From positions 1,751,001 to 1,815,000 of the forward strand of contig NC_087178.1 of the NCBI RefSeq assembly GCF_035594125.1: a DNA stretch of 64,000 bases. Reading direction: 5' to 3'. Position numbers and translations under genes: made by a program. Source of the stretch: Scylla paramamosain (Eukaryota; Arthropoda; Malacostraca; Decapoda; Portunidae). Under the pieces are notes generated by a model. The model was not told the DNA's origin. It searched no databases and saw nothing but the letters and a program-made list of their open reading frames with translations. Each line of letters starts with the position of its first letter. The first letter of the stretch is position 1. Below, piece by piece: positions 1-47,313 of the stretch.

Positions 1-3115
<3,115 letters not shown>

Positions 3116-3143
3116 TTTTTTTACTTCAGAGTACAACCATTTC

Positions 3144-4049
3144 CTGCAAAATTAAAAACTGGCTAAAAAAAAATGTGATTCAGGTGTGTCAGTTGTATTT
3201 AGCAATACAAGGTTTATGTTATGCTATAATACTGTCACTGCAAATCAATGGTACAGTAAAACCTCCACAAGCCGAACTATGTGGAGTGAGGTGGCTGATG
3301 ATTCATCCAAAAGTTTGGTTTATCTATCTATACGCATTTTTGGCCAGTTTCTAAACATGTACATTTATTATTATTTATAGCATATCTGTTAGCACATTAT
3401 AAACACATTATAAGCCCCAAGATAGATATTTACAGCATATTTCATTATTACAAGCTGTACACAATACACTAACTGGTCATTTAAGAATTCACTTAACATT
3501 ACCCAACTACACACTTAGTGTTCACTTTAGAGCTCACTTAACTGTACATAACACACTGGTCACATAAGAGCTAACATAATATCATGTAGTGTACTACAAG
3601 TGTACTTTTGGTTGTCACTCAGAGCCTGAGTCAAAGATGTTGGCTCGTGGCTCTGGTGTGATTGGAGATGGAGTGGAGCTGGGCAGACTAGCTGAGGAGA
3701 TTGGTAAGGGTGTTCAGGTTATCCAATATTCAGCTTATTCAGGTGAAGTTTTAGGGAGGTTTTACTGTAGTTAAATTTCCTATTTTGATATGTTGCATAT
3801 GATTTCCTCATGTGTACTGCATATATAGATCGTGAACTGGATGGGTCCTAAATCTGAAGCCTGAAGAATTTAAAATTTTTCAGTGATTTCAATTAGACAG
3901 CCAATTTTCTCTCCAAATGCAAAGTTTACCTGTTATTTTGTGAGGTTTTCTGTTGAGACATTTTTTTTTTGGAAGTTAAGGGCTTCAACATCAATTGCTC
4001 TGGAATCCTCTTGAAAACAGCAAATAGGATAATACAAACAAAACTAAAC
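3144..4049. other. Intergenic or WASHC5 5' intron, no gene seen
   Basis: A TA-CAGTAAAACCTCC sequence at 3252-3265 resembles the end of a pogo/Tigger element, but no matching second end was found. The remainder is AT-rich with no supported coding sequence; a short frame at about 3590-3774 shows no family motif. Confidence 0.4.
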
Positions 4050-4930
4050 TTATTAGTTTTGGTACCAACCTCCGTCAGTCTTATGATCTGGGCCCTTATT
4101 CATTTTACACCATTAAAGGCAATCCTCTAAGCTCCAGTTTTGCTACAGTAGATCTCAGCATAAATGTGGATCCAACTCTAAGATTCCATCTCCATCTTCA
4201 GACCCTAGTGTCAAAGGCTTCAGGTCTGGTATACTCTTTACTTAAGTCAACTTTGTGTCGCTCTCCTTCCTTTATGGTTAGACTTTTCATTACGCACGTA
4301 TGTCCACTTCTTGAATTTGCATCTCCAATATGGAATACAGGTTATGTCAATGGCTTATCACTTCTCGAATCAGTTCAACGACGATGGACTAAGCTCATTA
4401 CAGGTTGTGAGGGTATGACTTATGACCAACGACTTAAAACTCTAGATCTTTACTCTGTAAAAGGAAGACTTTTGTGGGCTGATCTCATCAAATGTTGGAA
4501 GATCTTCAATGGTATGTCATCTATATCTCCTTTTGACTTATTTACTATGGCACCAGCAAGAGATATTACAAGCGGACACAAGTTTAAGATTTTTGTGCAA
4601 CACAGTACCTCTGAAGCCAGACACAGATTTTTCTCAGTTCATGAGGGTAGGTTGTGGAACACACTCTTGTCAGAGGTAGCTGAATCTACCAAGCTAAACA
4701 CTTTCAAGAAAGGACTTGCCATATTCTTAGGAGATTCTTTATTCAATTTTTGAACTTGTTTGCTTTTCATTGTTCTAAGTGGGCTTATAGCACACTTTCC
4801 AGTCTGATCTTTATCCAAATTAGTTCACACTGATGGCCTCTTAAATGGGCTGGTGTGCTAGCCAATATGGGGTTCCCTCCTAGGGAGTCCAACCAGGTAA
4901 GGAGGTTACTGTGTTGTAACTGTGGCATTT
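4050..4930 (+). mobile_element. LINE fragment, CR1-like, 3' part of reverse transcriptase ORF
   Basis: An open frame runs from about 4095 to 4753 (stop). It encodes the C-terminal thumb region typical of CR1-type non-LTR retrotransposons. Motifs in order: TIKGNPLSSSFATVDL, a VRLFITHVCPLLEFASPIWN block, LLESVQRRWTKLITGCEGMTY, LKTLDLYSVKGRLLWADLIK and a terminal LWNTLLSEV...FKKGL block. The catalytic fingers and palm are absent, so the copy is 5'-truncated as usual for LINEs. The C-terminal frame is intact, which suggests a fairly recent insertion. The 3' limit is approximate. Confidence 0.75.
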
Positions 4931-5172
4931 AGGAAATTGTTAGGTGACTGGAGATTGTTACAGGACAGTTATGAGATTGTTAGGTGGCAGTTAGGAGATT
5001 GTTTGGTGGCAGTTCAGAGGTTGTTAGTGGGAGATTGTTAAAAGACAGTTAGAAGACTGTTAGGTGCAATTAAGAGATTATTAGGTGGCAATTAGAAGAT
5101 TGTTAGATGGCAGTTAGGGAGACTGCTAGGTGAGTTAGAAGATTGTTAGATGGCAGTTAGATGACAGTTATG
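4930..5172. repeat. 22-bp minisatellite
   Basis: About ten degenerate copies of a unit close to AGATTGTTAGGTGGCAGTTAG. It begins directly after the LINE tail at 4753-4930. Confidence 0.85.
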
Positions 5173-5189
5173 AGGCAACTACATTATGA

Positions 5190-6160
5190 AGAATATATTG
5201 ATTTATGGCAAAAACATGCAAAGATATTCTAAAATACACTAAAATCTTGTAGGTCAGGTATTTGGACTGAGATTATGAAGCTTTAAAAGAAATGGGAGGG
5301 AAAAATAACAGGAAAAAAAAATCTGGGGGCATTCTTAGTTCATCCCTTAGCACATATATTTTATTGTCACTGTTATAAGGCACCAATAATATCTGAAAAC
5401 TCGGTATGAAGTAATTAGGAGTTTTCCCGCCCTTAGTATTGGCCTTTTTTTTCCAGATTTTCATAGATTACTTTAGAATATTTCAAGTTAATATGAAGTC
5501 CGGAAGAGATGCCCTCCTTAATCACTATCATCATACTCAATAAGAAACATGCGGGACAAGCCTATACATAATTACCAGCTACAAATTCTACAGAGTCATT
5601 GGCTGTACATGTACCTGAGTGGCGGTGGCAGGTGTGTCTCCTCCCAGGTGATACAACAACGCCCCTCTGTACACTTATCACAAGAATCACAAGACCCAAG
5701 CAGCTACCCACGGCCCCCTTTGATAATTCTTGCTTTGAATACTTATCCAAAGTGTAATCAAGCACCATAGATCATTTACAAGTTATTAATTAAGCAAAAA
5801 AATACGATTATGGCACACGGTGAAGCACATTGCATACATTAATACTGTAGCTGTGGTGTGATGACAACTATTGGTGGTGCGGTTCCGACTGTCCGTGGCT
5901 TATGATAATGGAAGTGACTCATGGTAATGTTTTTCTCTGTGCTTGTTTCTGAGCATCATTGGGGCATGGGATAACGTTTATTAACGAAGAACACACACAG
6001 GCATTATATAAACTAAGGTAAAACAACAAAATAAATTGTTTACGCATCTACCTTCGTTTCCCCCTACCGTTTCTTCCCTGATATTGCTATAAAGGAAAAC
6101 GTTTTAAAGTTAACTGGGGACACTAATGTGGATTTTATTTATTTTAAGAAAACGGTGAAT
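5190..6160. other. Intergenic; possible WASHC5 first-exon area
   Basis: No supported coding sequence. On the minus strand a moderately GC-rich stretch (about 5730-5621) ends with CCACTCAG followed by GTACATG, a plausible splice donor. It could be a non-coding first exon of WASHC5. This is weak inference. Confidence 0.2.
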
Positions 6161-6161
6161 A

Positions 6162-9041
6162 TTTTATTTATTTTATTTATTTATTTTTTTTGTAGGAAGG
6201 ACACTGGCCAAGGGCAACAAAAATCCAATAAAAAAATATGCCCACTGAAATGCCAGTCCCATAAAAGGATCAAAGCAGTGGTCAAAAATTGATGAATAAG
6301 TGTCTTGAAACCTCCCTCTTGAAGGAATTCAAGTCATAGGAAGATGAAAATACAGAAGCAGGCAGGGAGTTCCAGAGTTTACCAGAGAAAGGGATGAATG
6401 ATTGAGAATACTGGTTAACTCTTGCGTTAGAGAGGTGGACAGAATAGGGGTGAGAAAAAGAAGAAAGTCTTGTGCAGCGAGGCCGCGGAAGGAGGGGAGG
6501 CAAGCAGTTAGCAAGATCAGAAGAGCAGTTAGCATGAAAATAGCGGTAGAAGACAGCTAGATATGCAACATTGCAGCGGTGAGAGAGAGGCTGAAGACAG
6601 TCAGTTAGAGGAGAGGAGTTGATGAGACGAAAAGCTTTTCATTCCACCCTGTCTAGAAGGGCAGTATGAGTGGAACCCCCCCCCCCAGACATGTGAAGCA
6701 TACTCCATACATGGACGGATAAGGCTCTTGTACAGAGTTAGCAGCTGGGGGGGGGGGAGAGAAAAACTGGCGGAGACGTCTCAGAACACCTAACTTCATA
6801 GAAGCTGTTTTAGCTAGAGATGAGATGTGAAGTTTTCAGTTCAGATTATAAGTAAAGGACAGACCGAGGATGTTCAGTGTAGAAGAGGGGGACAGTTGAG
6901 TGTCATTGAAGAAGAGGGGATAGTTGTCTGGAAGGTTGTGTCGAGTTGATAGATGGAGGAATTGAGTTTTTGAGGCATTGAACAATACCAAGTTTGCTCT
7001 GCCCCAATCAGAAATTTTAGAAAGATCTGAAGTCAAGCGTTTTGTGGCTTCCCTGCGTGATATGTTTACCTCCTGAAGGGTTGGACGTCAATGAAAAGAC
7101 GTGGAAAAGTGCAGGGTGGTATCATCAGCGTAGGAGTGGATAGGACAAGAAGTTTGGTTTAGAAGATCATTAATGAATAATAAGAAGAGAGTGGGTGACA
7201 GGACAGAACCCTGAGGAACACCACTGTTAATAGATTTAGGAGAAGAACAGTGACCGTCTACCACAGCAGCAATAGAACGGTCAGAAAGGAAACTTGAGAT
7301 GAAGTTACAGAGAGAAGGATAGAAACCGTAGAAGGGTAGTTTGGAAATCAAAGCTTTGTGCCAGACTCTATCAAAAGCTTTTGATATGTCCAAGGCAACA
7401 GCAAAAGTTTCACCAAAATCTCTAAAAGAGGATGACCAAGACTCAGTAAGGAAAGCCAGAAGATCACCAGTAGAGTGGCCTTGACGAAACCCATACTGGC
7501 GATCAGATAGAAGGTTGTGAAGTGATAGATGTTTAAGAATCTTCCTGTTGAGGATAGGTTAAAAAACTTAAGATAGGCAGGAAATTAAAGCAATAGGACG
7601 GTAGTTTGAGGGATTAGAACGGTCACCCTTTTTAGGAACATGTTGAATGTAGGCAAACTTCCAGCAAGAGCTGAAAGAGTTTGACTAGGCAAGGTGCAAG
7701 CACGGAGGCACAGTTTCGGAGAACAATAGGAGGGATCCCATCAGGTCCATAAGGCTTCCGAGGGTTTAGACCAGCGAGGGCATGGAAAACATCATTGCGA
7801 AGAATTTTAATACGTGGCATGAAGTAGTCAGAGGGTGGAGGAGAGGGAGGAACAAGCCCAGAATCGTCCAAGGTAGAGTTTTTACCAAAGGTTTGGGCAA
7901 AGAGTTCAGCTTTAGAAATAGATGTGATAGCAGTGGTGCCATCTGGTTGAAATAGAGGAGGGAAAGAAGAAGAAGAAGCAAAGTTATTAGAGATATTTTT
8001 GGCTAGATGCTAGAAATCACGAGGGGAGTTAGATCTTGAAAGGTTTTTACATTTTCTGTTAATGAAGGAGTTTTTGGCTAGTTGGAGAACAGACTTGGCA
8101 TGGTTCCGGGCAGAAATATAAAGTGCATGAGATTCTGGTGATGGAAGGCTTAAGTACCTTTTGTGGGCCATCTCTCTATCATGTATAGCACGAGAACAAG
8201 CTGTGTTAAACCAAGGTTTAGAAGGTTTAGGACGAGAAAAAGAGTGAGGAATGTACGCCTCCATGCCAGACACTATCACCTCTGTTATGCGCTCAGCACA
8301 CAAAGACGGGTCTCTGACACGGAAGCAGTAGTCATTCCAAGGAAAATCAGCAAAATACCTCCTCAGGTCCCCCCAACTAGCAGAGGCAAAACGCCAGAGG
8401 CACCTTCGCTTAGGGGGATCCTGAGGAGGGATTGGAGCGATAGGACAAGATAAAGATATGAGATAGTGATCGGAGGAGCCCAACGGAGAAGAAAGGATGA
8501 CAGCATAAGCAGAAGGATTAGAGGTCAGGAAAAGGTCAAGAATGTTGGGCGTATCTCCAAGACGGTCAGGAATACGAGTAGGGTGTTGCACCAATTGCTC
8601 TAGGTCATGGAGGATAGCAAAGTTGTAGGCTAGTTCACCAGGATGATCAGTGAAGGGAAAGGAAAGCCAAAAGCTGGTGGTGAACATTGAAGTCTCCAAG
8701 AAAGGAGATATCTGCAAAAGGGAAGAAGGTCAGAATGTGCTCCACTTTGGAAGTTAAGTAGTCAAAGAATTTCTTATAGTCAGAGTTAGGTGAGAGGTAT
8801 ACAGCACAGATATATTTAGTATGAGAGTGACTCTGTAGTCGTAGCCAGATGGTGGAAAACTCGGAAGATTCAAGAGCGTGGGCACGAGAGCAGCTTTGGA
8901 TCGAAAATGAGGATAGAGAAAGTAGGAGGGAACAGAAAAGGGGCTACTGTCAGGGCCGTCGACAGAAAGGCAGTCCGACCTGGGGACATTTATGGTCCCC
9001 TCCCCAGATGGGGACTCCGAGGCTGGTGTAGGAGTCGCCAT
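6162..9041 (-). mobile_element. Jockey-like LINE, decayed copy 1
   Basis: On the minus strand an endonuclease plus reverse-transcriptase ORF can be followed in pieces through several frameshifts. The endonuclease is marked by blocks near 8780-8700 and by [20 protein letters not shown] and [13 protein letters not shown] (about 8717-8450). The RT start reads NPRKPYGPDGIPPIVLRN (about 7790-7730). The palm has MDISKAFDRVWHKALISKL, GVPQGSVLSPTLF and YADDT (7393-7088). The C-terminal block is near 6500-6282. The 3' end carries an (AAAT)n tail at about 6162-6192. The copy cannot encode a full protein. The plus strand of this span holds no gene. Confidence 0.9.
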
Positions 9042-9709
<668 letters not shown>

Positions 9710-10264
9710 ATCATTCTCTCTTCTTGCGCGTATCTGTCTGTATTCCATCACTATGATAATGGACTCTCAGTAGCTATGTCAATCTTTCTGTCCTCACACT
9801 CCTATAGGCCTATTCTCTTGACTCGTTCCCTAGCTTTCTGGTTAACTTGCATTAAATCAATCGCAGATTAATTCTTTTTTCCATTCCTGGTTACACTACC
9901 CTCAGGTCACATTTGTTTCTTCAAAGTCAAGTCGCAGCTAACCATTCTCATAAATTTTTCGAATCCTAAGCTGCTCTGATGCGTGATTCGGCGAGCCGAA
10001 ACGCATCTAGTGTAACAGTAATGGATGCCCATAAATTAAAAAAATAACTCTAAATTGACAGTCGAATACTTAATGGGTGAAAAATTAATAACTAAGAAAT
10101 ATTTTTTTCAAAACCTTAAGGTTACTATTCTCTGCCTTATTGTAAATTGCGTAGTAGCTTTCCCTTTGTAACTATGTTTTTTTTTCTCATACACGAAAAG
10201 ATACATTTTTGTAATAGCTTTTCAAAGTTCAAAGCATGTAAAGCAGTGATGAAAACAATACATC

Positions 10265-10541
10265 ACTTCCCTGATACCAACAGTGAGAAGGCCAGGCAGG
10301 CTGCACTCAGATGTAAACACTGGTTGGGGGGGCTGCTGGGAGGGCCCTTCGCCTCCTTCGTCCTTTTTTTTTCGTTTTATGAGGAATCGTGTGTCCCATA
10401 TTAATATATTTCGTATCGTAGAGGTGTTGTGTGTACATAGGTTGTGGCAGTGCAGGAAATGGTGCGTGCAGAGGGCGAGTGCACCTGTTGCTGAGAGTGG
10501 TTCCTCCGTCTAGGGAAAAGAGTGCACATGGTAACTTGAAG
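10265..10541 (+). promoter_or_regulatory. USP24: USP24 5' UTR and putative promoter-proximal region
   Basis: This is a more GC-rich stretch directly upstream of the USP24 start. No TATA box is evident near a likely start site. Two short upstream ORFs precede the main ATG: 10459-10494 (11 codons plus stop) and 10528-10539 (Met-Val-Thr-stop). The second ends two bases before the USP24 ATG. No transcription start could be fixed by eye. Confidence 0.45.
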
Positions 10542-42054
<31,513 letters not shown>

Positions 42055-42830
42055 TTAACATGAGATGGAATATCATTACTTAGCAGTTATTATTTGTTGA
42101 ATTGCTGTCTTCCACGAGAACAACAACCTTGAAATTGCAAAGATATAGGCACATTTTTTAATGGTGACAAGGCTGCTAGAAAATATTGTCAGGTCTTGGT
42201 AAAGGAACTATGTAAAAATTTGTAAAGTTATTATCTTTTCTTGCCTACTTCATGTGACAAATGAGTTGTTTTACATTATTCATTCTTGACATATATGAAT
42301 AAACTTACAGAACTTGTGATTGAAAATTTATTTGGGATCTTGTTTATGGGAAGTATTTTGATTAATTTTACTATAGAGATACATTATTGCATGCTCTTGA
42401 AACATACAAGAATTTTACAATTTATAGCCAAGTTGTTCAAAATGACCATTGTTGACACCACAAGTGCCATAATCTGTTAAATTAGAGTATGATTAAGTAC
42501 ACCATTGTGTCATGAAGTTCATTGTGTATGGAGGTGATGACGCCTCAGATTGTTTATGTTCTGTCTTTTCTTTTCTTTCTTTTATATGATTAATCTTGAG
42601 AAATTAATTCTTGAATTCTCATGAGGTTTGCTGGAGGTAAGTGACCAAAGATTCCTCCCTTTTAAATGAAAATGTTGTTATTTTTAAAAACAGAGAATTT
42701 ATGAAAAATGGTAATACAACTGTAGATTAAATCTTCACTACAAATACTGAAGATTTCCATTGTATGTACATACAGATTTACATTTTTTACTGTGCATTAC
42801 CCACTTCGCAAATCCTTTGGCCATAATAAA
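42055..42830 (+). promoter_or_regulatory. USP24: USP24 3' UTR with two candidate polyadenylation signals
   Basis: AT-rich sequence after the stop codon. AATAAA occurs at 42298-42303 (about 245 bases past the stop) and at 42825-42830 (about 770 bases past). Either could end the transcript. No gene is seen between them. Confidence 0.6.
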
Positions 42831-43089
42831 GGTACCAATGCATAGTATCTGATATATGGTATCCCTTCATGAGATTAAGCTGCAAGTTATGCAAATATGC
42901 TAAATCAGGATTCTGATCTTTGCACTTGTGTCTCGCATGTATCTACTGTATGTAGTCATCCTTACAGTATAGATGTGAGGAGCCAGGCAAGTGATAGCTA
43001 TGAGTGCCTCTCTGCTGCCTCCTTGTTCTTTATTCTTCTTTTCATCTTGATACATGTATGTATATATGTCAGTGGATATTGAAATGTAA

Positions 43090-43480
<391 letters not shown>

Positions 43481-43512
43481 CATAACTTCTTTCAGACATC
43501 CATGTTCCCAAT

Positions 43513-43536
43513 AGAGAGAGAGAGAGAGAGAGAGAG
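43513..43536. repeat. Short (AG)n array
   Basis: About 24 bases, directly downstream of the serine-racemase-like exon. Confidence 0.9.
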
Positions 43537-43558
43537 GTCCACTCCAGTCCAGACATAC

Positions 43559-43779
43559 CACATTGCAGGCTCCCCACGCCTTAAATGAACCAGTCTTCTG
43601 CAGGTGTTCACCCTTAAAGAAGAACTGCCTGCCGGCCAAAGCGTTGAGGTGAGTGCTGGTGAGGACAGAAGTCTTATGTTGGTGCGTGGAGGCTCTCTCA
43701 GCTGCCCACCAGACCTCATTCAGATTCAGGGGTGGCCGCGATTTAAGCTCCATATCCCCCATTGCTTCATATTCCACAC
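43559..43779 (-). pseudogene. Orphan serine-racemase-like exon
   Basis: The minus strand has an acceptor CACAG at 43784-43780 and a donor GTATGT from 43558. The 73 full codons include PLNLNEVWWAAERAS, KTSVLTSTHLNALAGRQFFF and HLQKTGSFKAWGACNV. This is the N-terminal block of serine racemase and related PLP-dependent fold-II enzymes, with the PLP-binding lysine in GSFK present. Two normally conserved positions differ: the Arg after the lysine motif is Trp (KAWGA, usually K-x-RGA), and FFKCE is FFKGE. No neighbouring exons were found; USP24 ends 1.5 kb to the left and repeats lie on both sides. It is probably a gene fragment or pseudogene, though a long-intron live gene cannot be excluded. Confidence 0.7.
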
Positions 43780-43799
43780 CTGTGACATTAGGAAATAAA

Positions 43800-44062
43800 C
43801 TGTGTACTTGATTGTCCTGTATGTCCAGAACATGTCAGGATTTCAAAATGTTTGTAGTTAAGAATGACACGTGTTAGCACAAGGAATGACGCACATAAGC
43901 AAACAAGTTCAGGTTCCTGATCTGAAATATTACATAATATATTGTGCATTTAATTACCTTGTAATCCTGAATTAAGCAAAATGTTCAAATGTTCGTAATT
44001 GAAACTGGTAAATATTTTTTTTTAACACACACACACACACACACACGAAAGCTCCCGCATCA

Positions 44063-44093
<31 letters not shown>

Positions 44094-44562
44094 GAATTTG
44101 TCTTGTATCTTTTTTTTTTTTTTCACAGAAGAGAGATAAGAACTATAAACACTGCAGCTACAGACAACAAAACAAGCTGAATTGAATTTAAATTCATTTT
44201 TTTTATTTGATATTAAATGGTCTCTCGGGTATTAAAAAGTGATAACGAAGTGATATAAATGGATAAGTTATTTGTCACCTTGCATGGCAAATATTAGATT
44301 AACAAAATAGTAGTTATTAGGTAGTTTAAAAGACCACGTGAGAAGAATTCACTGGTATTAGATGCACTGATAAATACATGCATAGTAAAATGGCTAAATA
44401 AATATAATTATACAGAGTACAGAGCATATAAATCACTAACTCTCAGCAGTTATATTCTATGTTGCTGAATGTAATAAATCATTATCTACAAGACAGAATG
44501 ATGACATGATACATTACTGAAACAAAAAGAATGTAGGGACAAATTTATAAACAATAGATCAT
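43800..44562. other. Intergenic, no gene seen
   Basis: AT-rich. Contains a short (AC)n at 44028-44046, (AG)n at 44063-44094 and a T-run at 44110-44123. Nothing else recognised. Confidence 0.5.
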
Positions 44563-44985
44563 TTATATCATGTTTCCTGAACCGATTACAAATTCGTTTG
44601 TTGTACAAGATCTACCAATTCTAGAGTAAAAAAAAAAATAAATAAAATGAAATAATAATAATAAATAAAAATATTGAAATGATGCTGAAAGCTCGTCTGG
44701 ATCAGTAAAATCCTTCTCTTTTTCTCCAAAGCCTTTCTCTTGTGGGATCCCTAACATGCGAGGATAGCGTGTCATTTTTCTCAATAGGAACCAATTTAGC
44801 TTGAGGCGTTCGTACTTTACGTTCTTTTTGGCACATTGCTGCACTGTTGAACCACTTGGTATTTACTCATCATCGCTTGAAAGATCACTGACCGCATCAT
44901 CTGAATCATCCTCATTTATGTTAGCAGTGAAGTCTGGGTCATTGACATCATCGGTTAATCTGGATATCACGTCCGCGTTACATAT
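44563..44985 (-). pseudogene. Unidentified degenerate coding-like stretch, acidic
   Basis: The minus strand, from about 44985 down, has an open acidic segment (VNDPDFTANINEDDSDDAVS) ended by a stop. The same frame resumes with a Lys/Leu-rich segment (ERLKLNWFLLRKMTRYP) and EKGFGEKEKDFTDPDEL. Acidic N-termini of this kind occur in several transposases, but no diagnostic motif is present and no family is claimed. It adjoins the TTAGG-tailed repeat copy 2 and could be part of the same element. Confidence 0.35.
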
Positions 44986-45786
44986 AAGCGCGAAACTCAC
45001 ATTTCATGGAGAAAGGGTTCAGTGTCCTTGCCGTAAACATAAACAAAACAAAAAAAAAAATCGGGGGGGTGAGTGGGGGGCACGTGTCTAGTATGGCTGT
45101 AACAGAACTCGGGAGTGTGGAGAAATTCGATATTTTCTAAGTCAAGCGAGCTCTACACCAGTTAAGAGCAAACACTGAAATGATTTTCTGTTGTTTATAA
45201 CTGGGGTTTGTGGGTGGCCTCATATTAGGATTTCATGGTATCTAATCTATACACCAGATCCCTCCAAACACGCTGCCAGTCGCGAGGCTATTCGTGCGGC
45301 CACTCTCCACAGTAGGTTCAGTTACACTTCATTTGTTTTAGGGATACGGTAGGCGTTCTGATACAGGTTCACTGTCATTTATTAATATGGCTACCTAGGG
45401 GAGGGAGATGAAGAGAAAATTGCCAGTGTTTGGGAGGAGGAAACTCGCTATGTGGGTTATTTAGCTGCAGCTATGTTTAAGATACAGCATGGAGACGTGA
45501 AGAATAGGTTTCATTTCGTTATCAACGAAACCACTAAACAGTACCCACCATCGGTCTGAGAATATCAACACCACACCGGTAAGGCATAACGGTATCATTT
45601 TTGAGCTCCCTCGTTAGTTTAGGTTATCCTAGGTTAGGTTAGGTTATGCTAATTTAGGTTAAATTAGGTTATACTAAGTTAGGTTAAATAAGGTTATGCT
45701 GTTAGGTTAAATTAGGTTATGCTAAGTTAGGTTAACTTAGATTATGCTAGGGTAGGTTAGATTAGGTTATGCTAGGTTAGGTTAAC
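44954..45786 (+). repeat. Dispersed repeat, copy 2, ending in degenerate TTAGG array
   Basis: Collinear with 11398-12140 in the same orientation, with many substitutions and small indels. The final part (about 45612-45786) is about 175 bases of TTAGGTTA and GGTTATGCTA variants, longer than in copy 1. A small ATG frame starting MFKI occurs in both copies at the same place but diverges and ends at different stops. It is therefore not supported as a gene. Confidence 0.8.
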
Positions 45787-46112
45787 GTCCCAGGAGTGGG
45801 GCCCGGGGTGGGGGGGGGCAGCATATGCCACTGCCTAGGCATGATTCCCACTGCTGTCAGTCACCACACCCATGCTATCTGGGTTGAGCTGCTTCTCCAT
45901 AAACACCTGGAAATACAGAAAATTTATAGTTTCTTCACTCTCTCACTGTGCTTGTGTTGTAATGACAAGACAATGAAGACCAAGGATAATATTGGGCTCT
46001 ATACATTCCTTGTTGAAGGTCATTCAAAATTCATAAAGGTCCTGATCTTTTCTTGCCTAATTACACATCAGATTCTCACGTGTCCTCCCACTTCTCCCAC
46101 AGTGACCTCTGT

Positions 46113-46574
46113 TTTAAGTGTGTATTAAGTGTGATTAGATGTGGTTTTTTTTTTTCCTATTTAAGGGAGTTTTGAGTGTTTTGAATGTCTTGGGTGTGTC
46201 TGGGTGAGCTTTATTGTATTTAAGGGTGTGTTGAGTGTGTTATGATGTTTTGTGTGTGCTGTTTGTGTGTGTTTGGATGAGTTTTGTTGTATTTAAGGAT
46301 GTTTTGAGTGCAGTTTGGGTATGTTTGGGTGAACTTTGCGGGTGTCTTGACATGCTTTGAGTGTGTTTTGAGGTATTTTGGCCACGCGCCCCCTCAGTAA
46401 CCCAAATGACGTAACTTAACACCACAACCTCACCAGATTTTACCTAACATATACAGGACAAGCTTGTCAAGTCTATTATACCCACAAGGGCTTGCCACAC
46501 TCTAGATACTGTGCAGATACCCATGAAAAGTCTCCCTGCCTCCCCTCCCCACTCATCACTCCATCCCCTAATGT

Positions 46575-46655
<81 letters not shown>
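46113..46655 (+). repeat. Block A, copy 1 (duplicated with 49427-49949)
   Basis: A GT-rich stretch, then GGCCACGCGCCCCCTCAGTA, CCAGATTTTACCTAACATAT and CCCACAAGGGCTTGCCACAC, ending in a (TC)n array (46577-46655). Nearly identical to copy 2 apart from one 15-17 bp indel and scattered changes. Confidence 0.9.
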
Positions 46656-46658
<3 letters not shown>

Positions 46659-46660
<2 letters not shown>

Positions 46661-46856
46661 TTTTACAGTTCTAGTGAAGATTAACATAAATTCTACATTA
46701 CTTACAAGAGAAACACGCTTTTAAAAGGCTGTAATTGAAGTGACGGTTTTTATGGGTATTTTTACAGTTCTAGTGACAGATCTACAATATTTCTACATTA
46801 TTAACAGGAGAAACATCCTTGAAAACCCTGGTAATCATCTTTGTGGCTTTGAGAAA

Positions 46857-46901
<45 letters not shown>

Positions 46902-47313
46902 CATTTTAGTTGAGCCTATCCTGCGCTCGTTCGTGTTTGCTACGGTGAGACGGTGCAGCAGTGAGTGAAGTTTTCGTTCATAATCACGTAGCGGGTGTCG
47001 AGTGGGGAAAGGGAAGTGAGGGAATGAGGATATTATATGACATATTTGATAACATGTCAACTTCTGTGTGTGTGGTTGAAGGAGCAGTGACAGGTGGCGT
47101 TAGGGAGGGAGATGGATGGATGGCTGGCTGGCTGTCTGCAGTGTTTTGGTCAGCACTGGTCAGTCAGTCTTGCCCACACGCCCCATTGACCAGTGTTTCC
47201 GTTTTCCCAGCAGCTTCTCCCTGCACCGAGCACCGCCAAGCAGCACCAGAGTACGTAAGGTGAGTCCAGAGGTGCCAGCCTTCCCTCAGTCAGCCTTACT
47301 GCCTTCACTACAA
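46659..47313 (+). repeat. Block B, copy 1 (duplicated with 52362-53029)
   Basis: It starts TTTTTACAGTTCTAGTGAAG and ends at CTTCACTACAA. It contains an (AG)n array at 46859-46898 and a reading frame kept open in both copies. In the second copy this block directly precedes an I-like LINE, so it may be that element's 5' region. Confidence 0.85.

Noticed and set aside
8163..8453. Plus-strand basic frame
   Set aside because: Antisense shadow of the Jockey-like LINE endonuclease region.
10431..10541. N-terminal extension of USP24 from a GTG at 10431
   Set aside because: There is no ATG in this frame upstream of 10542, and the family's conserved start aligns with 10542.
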